Positions 26,747 through 35,671 of a DNA stretch of 57,044 nt are shown piece by piece. Each line of letters begins with the position of its first letter. Position 1 is the stretch's first letter. Under the pieces are notes generated by a model. That model ran no database searches and was not told where the DNA came from. It was given only the letters and a program-made list of their open reading frames with translations. Origin of the DNA: [Anoxybacillus] calidus (GTDB taxonomy: Bacteria > Bacillota > Bacilli > Bacillales > Anoxybacillaceae); the NCBI RefSeq assembly GCF_013760845.1, contig NZ_JACDUU010000011.1:1-57044 (forward strand). The letters are read 5' to 3'. The position numbers and the translations under genes are program-made.

Positions 26747-27490
26747 ATGCCTATCAGATTCGTTCTTGCTTCTGAATTGCTCAAATTAAAGAGATCAAAA
26801 CTTTGGCTCATTATGATGTGTATACCGCTCATTTGCATTGTGTTAGGACTGTTGAACTTTCAAGCAAATAAAGAAGTACTTGTACACCATGGAGAAAACG
26901 AATGGATAAAAGCTTGGACGCAAGTCGGTATGCTTTACAGTATGTTTCTGCTCCCTATTCTCATTAGTATTTACAGCTCATTAATCTGTAGAAGCGAATT
27001 TGCAGGGAACAATTGGAATAAACTTCTTTCAATGCCCATATCGATAAAAAACATTTATATATCAAAGCTTATGATGATTGCTTTCCTTTCGTTCATAACG
27101 CAAATCTTTTTATTAGCAGCCTATACACTAATAGGTAAATTAATGGGACTTCCAGGCTTTATACCGTTCACTATTATCAAATGGGTTTTTCACGGATGGA
27201 TTGGCACAATCGCTATTGCTTCTCTTCAACTTTTATTATCTACGTCTATGAAAAGCTTCTCTGTACCCGTAGGAGTAGGTGTTGGATTCACATTTTTAGG
27301 AATATTATTGTATTTATTAAAAATCGGTTATATATGGCCGCTTTCTTACCCAACCATCGCAATGGATCCCATCCATCTAAAAGGTCTGGATAACCGTTTT
27401 CATTTATGTTTATTTTACTTGGCTTCTACTTTTTACATATGTACCTTCTCTTTCATTGGGATTTGGCGAATGGAGAAAAGGGATATTTAA
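26747..27490 (+). CDS. ABC transporter permease (MutG-like)
   Basis: 247-aa membrane protein with about six hydrophobic segments, parallel in length and layout to the preceding permease. Both begin with SELLKLKRSKLW- or SEFLKLKRKHFV-like segments, so they are distant paralogues. Start ATG 26747 follows AGGAGG by about 9 nt; 13 nt separate the genes. Likely the second permease of the transporter. Confidence 0.82.
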   Translation: MPIRFVLASELLKLKRSKLWLIMMCIPLICIVLGLLNFQANKEVLVHHGENEWIKAWTQVGMLYSMFLLPILISIYSSLICRSEFAGNNWNKLLSMPISIKNIYISKLMMIAFLSFITQIFLLAAYTLIGKLMGLPGFIPFTIIKWVFHGWIGTIAIASLQLLLSTSMKSFSVPVGVGVGFTFLGILLYLLKIGYIWPLSYPTIAMDPIHLKGLDNRFHLCLFYLASTFYICTFSFIGIWRMEKRDI

Positions 27491-27593
27491 GCTAACAACG
27501 TCGTTTTCTTTATAGATAAAAGAGTTGTTTATAACGCGCCATAAGCATTCTACATCAAAATGACTTTCGTTTCTATTGTTGAACTGAATCACT

Positions 27594-27869
27594 TCCTAAG
27601 TATAACAATAAAAGATATGATATTGGGTTCAAAGTACCTAAACATTTGTCTCAGCTATCAGAAAATAATCATTTATGGTTTGAATTATTTCCTAACAAAA
27701 GTTTGTATATCATAAACACTATCTAACAAAGACTGAAATCGAAATTCTTAAGTTAATTTCTGAGGATAAGACTAACGCCGAAATCAGCGAAATGTTGATG
27801 ATTAGCAAAAGAACCCTAGAGCATCATGTATCCTCTATTATTAGAAAACTATACGTAGATTTCGCGTAG
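27594..27869 (+). pseudogene. LuxR-type regulator remnant with frameshift
   Basis: A frame beginning LPKYNNKRYDIGF and running to LFPNKSLYI stops near 27723. The adjacent frame then continues with a GerE/LuxR helix-turn-helix: LTKTEIEILKLISEDK, NAEISEMLMISKRTLEHHVS. It ends prematurely at TAG 27867 after RKLYV. The N-terminal part is missing, a frameshift separates the two pieces, and the last helix is cut. It is a decayed regulator. Confidence 0.65.
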
Positions 27870-27914
27870 GGTCAGACCCTTATCGCTCATCCCTAACGAA
27901 CCATTATCATGTTT

Positions 27915-27953
27915 TGTCGATTTCCGGGGAAATATTTCCCCCTACATTCGACA
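27915..27953. repeat. Nested palindrome
   Basis: GGGGAAATATTTCCCC is a perfect 16-nt palindrome (27926-27941), flanked by TGTCGA (27915-27920) and TCGACA (27948-27953). On plus, TTTTT follows after 3 nt, so it may be a terminator between two remnants, or an operator. Confidence 0.5.
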
Positions 27954-27962
27954 TATTTTTAT

Positions 27963-28262
27963 CTATAAGATATGCTGTCCAATTAGCTCGAGTATTGATT
28001 GGGAGCGAGCGAGTAAATAAATTTTTCTTCGAATCGGATTGTTTTTGATGTCTTTAAAGACGACCCCTTTTTGTGTCATATTTTGCGCCTGAATCGAAGG
28101 AATGAAGGTGATTCCATATCCAGCCGCTGTATAACTTAATAAAGAATCATAAGGCACTTCAAGGTGGACTTTAGGCTGAAGTCCCGCTTGATGAAACCCT
28201 TCTAATACCGCTTTTCGCGAATCACAACCCACTAATGGAAATAAAATTTTTTCATCTTTTAA
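27963..28262 (-). pseudogene. LysR-type regulator remnant (C-terminal part)
   Basis: About 100 codons matching the C-terminal half of a LysR substrate-binding domain (FPLVGCDSRKAVLEGF, AAGYGITFIPS). The DNA-binding N terminus is absent and the frame ends in the intergenic region upstream of the MFS gene. In intact systems a LysR gene faces the transporter it controls, so this MFS gene may have lost its regulator. Confidence 0.65.
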
Positions 28263-28332
28263 AATTTATTTTTATAAATCTAATAAATTGATAATATTGA
28301 GATAAATCAACAAGAGAAGAAGGTGTTTATAG

Positions 28333-29598
28333 ATGAAACGAAGCTTTCATTACGCATGGATCGTACTATTACTCGCTTTTATTGCCTTACTCTCTGCCCA
28401 AGGAGTGAGACTGTCGTTTGGTGCATTTATTACTCCATGGGAAGACGAATTTCACACGAATCGCGGCGTCATATCACTCATTTCGTTTATTAGTTATGCC
28501 GTGTTTGGTTTATCTCAACCTTACATCGGAAAATTAATCGATCAACATGGTGTTAGAAAGGTACTTTCTTTCAGTATTTTGTTAATTGGTTTAACAACCA
28601 TATGTACCTTTTTTATTAATAGTCCTTGGCAACTCATGATTTTGTATGGTGTCGTAGCATCTGTTGGTTTTGGGGGTGCTTCGAATGTTGCAGGTTCTGT
28701 CGTTATCGCAAACTGGTTTGTGGAAAAACGAGGCTTTGCACTTGGATTAATGTCCGCAGGCACAGCAGCAGGACAGCTGCTTCTCGTTCCTTTTTCCTTG
28801 TTTTTAATTGAGCAATTTGGCTGGAAACATACGGTTCTACTATTAGGATCTTTTTTAACCATTATCGTGTTTCCGCTCATTTTTCTATTTATCCGAACTT
28901 CTCCTTCTGAAAAAGGAACGACCGCCTATGGAGAGGTAGAGAGTACAAAGATAGAAATAAAGAAGAACGAGCAAAAAGAAAGTGTGTCCATTTTAAAGTT
29001 ATTCAAAACAAAACCATTTTTATTTTTATTGCTTCCTTTTTTTGTGTGTGGAGTCACCACGAGCGGCTTAATTGATACTCATCTGATCCCATTCGCTCAA
29101 GTATGCGGTTTTTCTCCCACTCTAACAGGTACAGCTGTTAGTTTATTAGCAGCATTTAATATACTCGGAACGATTGTATCCGGACATTTAGCAGACCGTT
29201 TAAGTTGTAAAAACATGTTGTCTTTTCTTTATGGAGCAAGAGCCATCTCCATTGCAATATTACTCATCATCGTCCATGAGACGTCATTCTTTAACTTCTT
29301 TATATCTCAATCCTATTTACTACTCCTATTTGCCATTTCCTTTGGGATTGTTGACTTTGCAACCGTCGCTCCTACCGTTAAGTTAGCAACCGAGTATTTT
29401 AAACATCTTTCGGTAGGTGTTGTGATCGGATGGCTATTCTTAAGCCATCAAATCGGTTCCGCCATCGGTTCCTATATCCCAGGTCTTCTCTATGATGTTA
29501 CAGGGAACTATGACATCTCTTTTATTTACTCGATTATTCTACTCCTTGGCGCATCGGCGTTAAGCTTTTTATTACCTGCGGTTGTCAATAACAAATAA
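28333..29598 (+). CDS. MFS transporter
   Basis: 421-aa membrane protein of the major facilitator superfamily with about 12 hydrophobic segments. The conserved loop 2-3 motif appears as GKLIDQHGVRKV near residue 70, and the central cytoplasmic loop is at about 190-220. The N-terminal 7-residue tail and loop layout resemble monocarboxylate/CynX-like carriers, but the substrate cannot be told. Start ATG 28333 follows GAAGGTG. It faces the LysR remnant. Confidence 0.85.
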   Translation: MKRSFHYAWIVLLLAFIALLSAQGVRLSFGAFITPWEDEFHTNRGVISLISFISYAVFGLSQPYIGKLIDQHGVRKVLSFSILLIGLTTICTFFINSPWQLMILYGVVASVGFGGASNVAGSVVIANWFVEKRGFALGLMSAGTAAGQLLLVPFSLFLIEQFGWKHTVLLLGSFLTIIVFPLIFLFIRTSPSEKGTTAYGEVESTKIEIKKNEQKESVSILKLFKTKPFLFLLLPFFVCGVTTSGLIDTHLIPFAQVCGFSPTLTGTAVSLLAAFNILGTIVSGHLADRLSCKNMLSFLYGARAISIAILLIIVHETSFFNFFISQSYLLLLFAISFGIVDFATVAPTVKLATEYFKHLSVGVVIGWLFLSHQIGSAIGSYIPGLLYDVTGNYDISFIYSIILLLGASALSFLLPAVVNNK

Positions 29599-29612
29599 AT
29601 CGTATAAAGTTC

Positions 29613-29647
29613 ATGCCTGCCACTCCTATGTGACAGGCATTCTTTCC
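29613..29647 (+). terminator. Terminator of the MFS gene
   Basis: ATGCCTG-c-CAC pairs with GTG-a-CAGGCAT around a short loop, followed by TCTTT. Confidence 0.7.
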
Positions 29648-29657
29648 TTCTCTTTAA

Positions 29658-29792
29658 TCAATTAATCCCCCACCTGAATATCAATTCACTCTCTTCATTC
29701 GCATCTTTTACACGAATCATCCAAGTGGTTGATTCTTTATCGTGCTTTGCAATTTTAATGACAGGTACCATTCTTTCGTCTTCACTTTTCAT
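29658..29792 (-). pseudogene. Short remnant of an unknown protein, copy 1
   Basis: 44 codons starting MKSEDERMVPVIKIAK and ending ELIFRWGIN. No ribosome site is seen. The last 21 residues follow the pattern W-x-[IV]-x-[VL]-K-D-x-x-E-x-x-E-x-x-F, shared in spacing with the tail at 34951-35073. I do not recognise the family; a small intact gene is possible but less likely. The rest of 29599-29899 is unremarkable. Confidence 0.35.
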
Positions 29793-29899
29793 GTTTTGTT
29801 GATCACTTCGGCTTCTGATCATTCGTATTATTAATCTGAAGTTGGGAAGATCGATACTTTATAAGCTCCTGATTTCTCAATAAGCTTGTTCATAATATA

Positions 29900-30553
29900 T
29901 CATTTCAAATTCGCGAATCTTTTCAAATCCTCATTTCTCCCGATTACCACCAACACGTCATCTTCCTTAATCATTTGATCCGGATGCGGAGAAATATGAA
30001 TATTCCCCCTGCTGTTAATTGCAATTACACTTAAGTTAAATTTGGCGCGTAAATCCAGTTCCTTGAGGCTTTTTCCCACCATGCTAATCGGCACTTTAAC
30101 TTCCTCGATGCTGTAATCTTTCGCAAGCTCAATGAAATCAAGGACGTTAGGCGACATAAGATGATGTGCAACGCGCTCACCCATATCCCGCTCGGGAAAT
30201 ACAACCCAATCCGCCCCCAGCTTTTGCAATACTTGCCCATGCCGCTTACTCAGCGCCTTTGCAATGACTTTTTTAATTCCCATCTCTTTTAAAACAAGCA
30301 CGGTCAATATACTTGATTGAATATCATTGCCAATCGCCACAATGACCTCATCAAAATCTTGAATGCCAATCGCTTTTAAAGCCTCTTCCTCGGTCGAATC
30401 AGCAACAATAGCATGTGTAACACAATCTTTAAATTCCTCCACCCGTTCCTCATTGATATCTATTCCTAATACTTCATTACCTGCTTCAAATAAAGTAGAA
30501 GCAATACTTGAACCAAATCTTCCTAAACCAATGACTGCATATTGCTTTTGCAT
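29900..30553 (-). CDS. ktrA: Ktr potassium channel regulatory subunit (KtrA/KtrC)
   Basis: 217-aa cytoplasmic RCK protein. The N-terminal Rossmann domain has GLGRFGSS and binds ATP/ADP; the C-terminal RCK_C domain (about 135-217) is the c-di-AMP-binding region in relatives. It gates the membrane channel subunit encoded just upstream. Start at ATG 30553, 8 nt after AAGGAGG. Whether it is KtrA or KtrC cannot be decided; the channel gene comes first here, unlike B. subtilis ktrAB. Confidence 0.9.
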   Translation of the reverse strand: MQKQYAVIGLGRFGSSIASTLFEAGNEVLGIDINEERVEEFKDCVTHAIVADSTEEEALKAIGIQDFDEVIVAIGNDIQSSILTVLVLKEMGIKKVIAKALSKRHGQVLQKLGADWVVFPERDMGERVAHHLMSPNVLDFIELAKDYSIEEVKVPISMVGKSLKELDLRAKFNLSVIAINSRGNIHISPHPDQMIKEDDVLVVIGRNEDLKRFANLK

Positions 30554-30572
30554 TGGTGACACCTCCTTGCCA

Positions 30573-31916
30573 TCAGCCAATCATAATTTTTCCCTTCGGA
30601 TAACGGAACGGATCAGGTTTTCTCCGCAATGTAACGGCATAGGCAATCGTTAGTGGCCCTAACCTGCCGACAAACATCGTTAACATAATTACAATTTTTC
30701 CAATTGGAGACAATTCAGGTGTAAGCCCCATCGAAAGTCCGACCGTTCCAAAAGCAGAAGTCGCTTCAAATAAAATCATCAAAAAATCTTTTCCCTGTTC
30801 TGTAATGGTTAGCAACATCGTAACAACCATAACAATAAATAAACCGCTAAATGTCACCGTCAACGCTTTATAAATAGTGTTGTACAGAATTCGATGTTTA
30901 AAAAAAACGACATCTTCTTTCCCTTTTATTTGCGACCAAACTGCCCCAAGCAACGTGGCAAACGTCGTTGTTTTAATTCCTCCCCCCGTTGAACCGGGAG
31001 AAGCCCCGACAAACATTAAAAAGATAATTAAAAACAAAGTCGGCTGTGTTAAGTCGGGAATGTTTAACGTATTAGCACCTGCTGTACGCGGGGTAACCGC
31101 CTGAAATAAAGAGCTTAGGAATTTCCCAAGCGGAGACAGCGGCTGCAACGTTTTCGGATTATTCAGCTCCAGTAAAAATATTGCCAATGTACTAAGCACG
31201 ACTAATAATAAGCTTGTAAAAATAACAATTTTTGTATGCAGAGAAAGGCGGCGTGTTTCGCGATACTCATATACTTCATTCATCACAATAAAACCGATGC
31301 CACCAAGCGTAATAAGCGCACATACAACAAGCGTAACAACTGGATCTTCCACATATCCGGTTAAACTTCTGAATTCGCCCATGATATCAAATCCTGCATT
31401 ATTAAAGTTGGAAATCGCATGAAACAGTCCAAAATAAATCGCCTTGAATAACGGCATATCAAATGAAAAACGAATTGCTAATAAAATACCTCCAATGAAC
31501 TCGATAATAACGGTGAAAATAAGAATTCGTTTGACAAGCTTTACAACTCCCTCCATTGTTAAATTGTTAAGCGCCTCCTGTAGCACCAGCCGCTCTTTCA
31601 AGGAAATTCGCTTTCCGATGAGAAATGCGAAAAAAGTCGCAAACGTCATAAAGCCCAATCCACCAACTTGAATTAAAGACAAAATCACTAATTGTCCAAA
31701 TAACGTAAACGTCGTCCCTGTATCAACAACAACAAGCCCCGTTACACATGTAGCTGATGTAGCAGTAAACAACGCATCTAGCCACGGAAGACCTTTTCCA
31801 TCATTTGTGGCGATCGGAAGTGTTAAAAGGATGGAACCAAGCAAAATAATGAAAGCAAATCCACCCACTAACACTTTCGGAGGATCGAAATTATATTTGG
31901 CATTCCTGCGCATCAT
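30573..31916 (-). CDS. ktrB: Ktr potassium channel membrane subunit (KtrB/KtrD)
   Basis: 447-aa TrkH/KtrB-family ion channel with four repeated M1-P-M2 units. Selectivity-filter loops are SATCVTGL, SNFNNAGFD, SPGSTGGGIK and SAFGTVGLS. Start ATG 31916 sits after GGAGGGAGGGG. It ends 19 nt before the regulatory subunit gene, so they are one operon. No ydaO/c-di-AMP riboswitch was found upstream. CdaA, the c-di-AMP maker, is encoded in this window at 52987. Confidence 0.9.
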   Translation of the reverse strand: MMRRNAKYNFDPPKVLVGGFAFIILLGSILLTLPIATNDGKGLPWLDALFTATSATCVTGLVVVDTGTTFTLFGQLVILSLIQVGGLGFMTFATFFAFLIGKRISLKERLVLQEALNNLTMEGVVKLVKRILIFTVIIEFIGGILLAIRFSFDMPLFKAIYFGLFHAISNFNNAGFDIMGEFRSLTGYVEDPVVTLVVCALITLGGIGFIVMNEVYEYRETRRLSLHTKIVIFTSLLLVVLSTLAIFLLELNNPKTLQPLSPLGKFLSSLFQAVTPRTAGANTLNIPDLTQPTLFLIIFLMFVGASPGSTGGGIKTTTFATLLGAVWSQIKGKEDVVFFKHRILYNTIYKALTVTFSGLFIVMVVTMLLTITEQGKDFLMILFEATSAFGTVGLSMGLTPELSPIGKIVIMLTMFVGRLGPLTIAYAVTLRRKPDPFRYPKGKIMIG

Positions 31917-32007
31917 TACCCCTCCCTCCATTTAGTCAAACTCTTCTATAAATGATGTAAAACGTTCGAAAACGAAATATTAAAAATACATACCTTTATT
32001 GTCTTAA

Positions 32008-32035
32008 ATAGTATGACTAATGAAAGCTTTTCCAA
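32008..32035 (-). promoter_or_regulatory. Candidate promoter of the ktr operon
   Basis: On minus: TTGGAA at 32030-32035, 16-nt spacer, TACTAT at 32008-32013, about 90 nt before the channel gene start. Confidence 0.4.
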
Positions 32036-32062
32036 TGCATCTCCCTGCTTCCAAATAAATAA

Positions 32063-32135
32063 GGATCGTCGACTGTTGAAAACTTTTCGAACAGCGACGA
32101 TCCTCTAAAAGCCATTTTTAGAGCGAAATCTCGCT
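32063..32135. repeat. Three adjacent hairpins
   Basis: First: GGATCGTCG-a-CTGTT pairs with AACAG-CGACGATCC (32063-32103). Second: CTCTAAAA with TTTTAGAG (32103-32123). Third: AGCGA with TCGCT (32122-32135). The minus-strand remnant frame ends inside the third. It could be the 3' end of a lost gene or mobile element. Confidence 0.5.
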
Positions 32136-32837
32136 AAAAAGTCGTCGAAGCGAGCTTTGAATAACTCAAATAAATGGTCCTAATCCCCTTTTCATTCCTT
32201 TTTACTTTCACCATTTTGCCATCTTGCCGATAATGATTGGTCATGCGCAATGTGACCTCATCGAATAGGAAATACAACGAACCCCCCTAAACATAAAACA
32301 GCCATACCAAGCTATTTCCTTACTTTCATGTTATCCCGGCTCGCTCAATATATTTTCGTATTCACAATCCTCATATCCCATTCGATAAAATCAGCATTCC
32401 TCATCCAAAATAAAATTTTTATTAGGAAACATATCTGCTTCGATTATTGCAAAAATTAGCGAATGGATTAAAAAATAAACGTATCGCAAAAAGAACAACG
32501 CTATAAAAACCTTAAATGGCGCCTATACTTGCATTAAATGGAAATCAAGTAAGATTATTGATTTGACCAAACATCAAATGATATATTATGCTACTTGACA
32601 TGGGGGATTTTCAATCACGATTCTATATAAAAGATATAAAGTAAGCCGTCATCGTTTGATAAGTATGTTAACAGATTGTGAGTATTACTCGCTTTCTTGT
32701 TAATCATATACGTGTTGGTCTCCCTAATCAACAAACAAGCCGGACAACTTTTGTCTATTATAAATACGATGACCCCCACATATTTTTTAAAAAACTCAAA
32801 GTACTAGAATTATAGAGAACAGGGGTGAGTTTAGAAA

Positions 32838-34799
32838 ATGAAGGGAATAAAAAAATTAGTAGAAAAATATCAACATGTTTTTAACCAACCTCTTGGTTTT
32901 TTTATTTTTGCCGTGTTTTTATTTTGGCTGAAAACATACGCAGCCTATCGGATAGAGTTCAACTTAGGAATTAGCAATTCCATGCAAAAATTCTTATTAT
33001 TCATTAACCCAATTAGCTCTGCCATTTTCTTCTTCGGCTTAGCTTTATTGGCTAAAGGGAGAAGAACTTATACTTGGCTGATTGTTATTGACTTTATTCT
33101 ATCGTTTGTCTTGTATGCGAATATCGTATATTACCGATTCTTTAGTGACTTTATTACATTCCCAACTCTTACGCAAACGAACAATTTCAGTGACTTAGGT
33201 GGAAGTATTTTAGCGTTATTAAAAGGATACGATGTACTATATTTCTTAGACACTGCTATTTTAATCGCGTTCGTCGTGTCTAAACGTGTAAAACTAGAAC
33301 CCGTTTCTTTAGGACGTCATAAAAGAAATCTAGTATTTGCAACGTCTATCTTTATGTTCGTGGCCAACTTAGCGTTAGCGGAAATCGATCGTCCGCAATT
33401 ATTAACAAGAACGTTTGACCGTAACTATATTGTCAAATATTTAGGAATGTATAACTATGTAATTTATGATGCAATTCAAAGTATGAAATCGTCGACACAA
33501 CGTGCCTTTGCCAATAAAAATGATATAACAACCGTTCTGAACCAGGTACAAGCAACGTACGCAAAACCGAATCCTGCTTACTTTGGCAAAGGAAAAGGAA
33601 TGAACGTTATCTATATTCATTTGGAATCATTCCAAAACTTTTTGATTAACTATAAGCTACATGGTCAAGAAGTGACACCATTTTTAAATTCATTAACTCG
33701 TGATAAAAACACGTTATACTTTGATAACTTTTTCCATCAAACAGGGCAAGGAAAAACGTCCGATGCCGAATTTATGTTAGAAAACTCCTTGTTTGGATTG
33801 CCACAAGGGTCGGTATTTACAACGAAAGGACAAAACACATACCAAGCAGCTCCGGCTATTTTAGGGCAACTTGGCTATACATCAGCCGTCTTCCACGGCA
33901 ACTATAAAACATTCTGGAATCGTAACGAAGTCTATAAGTCATTTGGATTTGACCACTTCTTTGATGCAAGTTATTATGACATGAATGATAAAGATGTTTT
34001 AAATTATGGCTTAAAGGACAAACCGTTCTTTAAAGAATCGATTCCATTGTTAGAAACGTTAAAAGAACCTTTTTATGTGAAGTTTATTACCTTATCGAAC
34101 CATTTCCCTTATCTAATTGATGAGGAAGAGGCAACGATTGAGCCAGCTAATACCGGTGATGCGTCTGTGGACCGTTACTTCCAAACAGCGCGTTACTTAG
34201 ACGAAGCTGTGAAAGAGTTCTTCGATTATCTAAAGAAATCTGGTTTATATGATCGTTCCATCATCATCTTATATGGTGATCATTATGGAATTTCTGAAAA
34301 TCATAATGAAGCAATGGCGCAAATTATCGGAAAAGAAATCACGCCATTTGAACATGCCCAATTACAACGCGTACCATTATTCATTCGTGTTCCAGGTGTC
34401 AAAGGTGGAATTATGCATCAATATGGTGGAGAAATCGATGTTCTGCCAACCCTTCTCCACTTATTAGGAATTGATACGAAAAACTATATTCAATTTGGTA
34501 CAGACCTCTTGTCACCAGAACACCAACAAATTGTCGCGTTTCGCAATGGGGATTTCGTCACTCCAACCGTTACCGCCATTAACGGAAAATATTATGATTC
34601 CAAAACCGGCAATCCAATTGAGAAAAATGACGAAATTAAGCGTGATGAACAAATCGTACGAACCAAACTGAACCTGTCCGATAAAGTCGTGTACGAAGAC
34701 TTGCTTCGCTTTTACACACCGAAAGGATTCAAACCAGTAGACCGTTCTAAATACGACTACAATCATCATAAAGAACGAACCGAAGAAAAAAATAACTAA
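32838..34799 (+). CDS. ltaS: Lipoteichoic acid synthase family protein (LtaS-type)
   Basis: 653-aa membrane enzyme. Five transmembrane segments occupy about 1-210, followed by an extracellular sulfatase-like domain (about 255-620). Catalytic features are the metal ligand Glu in IHLESF, the nucleophile Thr in QTGQGKTSDAEF (near 307), and the metal site YGDHYG (near 478). LtaS polymerises glycerol phosphate from phosphatidylglycerol; bacilli carry several paralogues, so the exact one is uncertain. ATG 32838 follows AGGGGTGA by about 9 nt. Single gene with its own terminator. Confidence 0.9.
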   Translation: MKGIKKLVEKYQHVFNQPLGFFIFAVFLFWLKTYAAYRIEFNLGISNSMQKFLLFINPISSAIFFFGLALLAKGRRTYTWLIVIDFILSFVLYANIVYYRFFSDFITFPTLTQTNNFSDLGGSILALLKGYDVLYFLDTAILIAFVVSKRVKLEPVSLGRHKRNLVFATSIFMFVANLALAEIDRPQLLTRTFDRNYIVKYLGMYNYVIYDAIQSMKSSTQRAFANKNDITTVLNQVQATYAKPNPAYFGKGKGMNVIYIHLESFQNFLINYKLHGQEVTPFLNSLTRDKNTLYFDNFFHQTGQGKTSDAEFMLENSLFGLPQGSVFTTKGQNTYQAAPAILGQLGYTSAVFHGNYKTFWNRNEVYKSFGFDHFFDASYYDMNDKDVLNYGLKDKPFFKESIPLLETLKEPFYVKFITLSNHFPYLIDEEEATIEPANTGDASVDRYFQTARYLDEAVKEFFDYLKKSGLYDRSIIILYGDHYGISENHNEAMAQIIGKEITPFEHAQLQRVPLFIRVPGVKGGIMHQYGGEIDVLPTLLHLLGIDTKNYIQFGTDLLSPEHQQIVAFRNGDFVTPTVTAINGKYYDSKTGNPIEKNDEIKRDEQIVRTKLNLSDKVVYEDLLRFYTPKGFKPVDRSKYDYNHHKERTEEKNN

Positions 34800-34817
34800 C
34801 TTGAACCTTTAGCTGCT

Positions 34818-34862
34818 AGGGAAGCTGTTCAAAAAAAGGCGAATGGCTTCCCCTTTTCTTTT
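34818..34862 (+). terminator. Terminator of the ltaS-type gene
   Basis: GGGAAGC pairs with GCTTCCC followed by CTTTTCTTTTT. The loop is about 20 nt. Confidence 0.7.
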
Positions 34863-34950
34863 TAGTAAACTGTTGGGCTATAAATGAATCTTTATTAACA
34901 TGTCTATTCAATAGCTAATGGTCGGAAAAAGATGAATGTAATAAAAAACG

Positions 34951-35073
34951 TTATTGATCATTCATTTCAAAATAAAATTCGTCGCCCTCCTTCGTATCTT
35001 TCAAGTGAACTGCCCAAATTCCAATTTGTTCAAAATTCACGAGAAAATGCGGCAAAAAAATGATGTATTTCAA
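34951..35073 (-). pseudogene. Short remnant of an unknown protein, copy 2
   Basis: Minus-strand frame ending IWAVHLKDTKEGDEF-YFEMNDQ. The spacing of W, K-D, E, E and F to the stop equals that of the remnant at 29658-29792. The upstream part of the open frame runs into the dinB ribosome site on the other strand and has no start signal, so only the tail is listed. Function unknown. Confidence 0.3.
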
Positions 35074-35149
35074 GCCAATTTTTTGCAAAAAGATATTTTT
35101 CACCTTAACATGGAAGTGATATTGATTTCTCTTAAGGAGGCGTTTAACT

Positions 35150-35614
35150 ATGAACCGCACAAACCAGCTTGTTCAACGTTTTTTAGCCCATCGCAACGTT
35201 ACAGTGGAATTGGTGAACAAAATCGAAAAGGAACATTATAACTACAAACCAACGCCGACATCCATGACAGCAAAAGACTTAGTGACTCATATACTTTTTT
35301 CATTCTATAGATTTGCGAAAGTCGCAAAAAGCGGCAATTCAGCAGTATTCAGTGAAAAAATCGAGGAAACCGAAACAGACTTGCGAAAAGTGACAGAAAC
35401 CTACACTGAAAAAACAAAAAGCCTACTAGAATCACTTACAGATGAAGAATTAGACCGCGTCCTTGACCTTACGCAAAGATTTGGCATGAAAATCCCTGCA
35501 TTTCAACTTCTTCAATTAGCGCTAGACCATGAAATTCATCATAAAGGACAACTTTTCGTATACGTGCGCGAAATGGGGCATACAGAACTTCCTTTCTTTA
35601 TAAAACGCGGCTAA
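35150..35614 (+). CDS. DinB family protein
   Basis: 154-aa four-helix protein of the DinB/YfiT type. The metal-binding His triad is likely His47 (LVTHILF) and the two in DHEIHHKGQ (near 127-131). Many relatives are thiol-dependent transferases, but this member's reaction is not known. ATG 35150 follows AAGGAGG by about 9 nt. It converges on the MHYT kinase gene and shares a terminator with it. Confidence 0.82.
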   Translation: MNRTNQLVQRFLAHRNVTVELVNKIEKEHYNYKPTPTSMTAKDLVTHILFSFYRFAKVAKSGNSAVFSEKIEETETDLRKVTETYTEKTKSLLESLTDEELDRVLDLTQRFGMKIPAFQLLQLALDHEIHHKGQLFVYVREMGHTELPFFIKRG

Positions 35615-35629
35615 AAACAGATTAAATAA

Positions 35630-35667
35630 AAACCAGATGATGATCTAAAAAGATCATCATCTGGTTT
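35630..35667. terminator. Bidirectional terminator of dinB and the MHYT kinase
   Basis: AAACCAGATGATGATCT pairs perfectly with AGATCATCATCTGGTTT (17 bp, 4-nt loop) with A/T-rich flanks, so it serves both convergent genes. Confidence 0.85.
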
Positions 35668-35671
35668 ACGA

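Larger units (their letters stand above)
31917..32837. other. Long intergenic region with hairpins and a coding remnant
   Basis: About 920 nt with no intact gene. It has the ktr promoter candidate (32008-32035), three adjacent hairpins (32063-32135), and a minus-strand open frame of about 47 codons ending at 32134 (MYFLFDEVTLRMTNHY ... IYLSYSKLAS) that I cannot assign and that may be the tail of a lost gene. From 32300 to 32837 the DNA is AT-rich with nothing recognisable before the ltaS ribosome site. Confidence 0.5.

Noticed and set aside
31917-32837. c-di-AMP (ydaO) riboswitch before the ktr operon
   Set aside because: Expected core segments were not found on minus; only a promoter candidate and hairpins are present.
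34954-35241. A 95-codon plus-strand frame before dinB
   Set aside because: It overlaps the well-supported dinB start in another frame and has no ribosome site.
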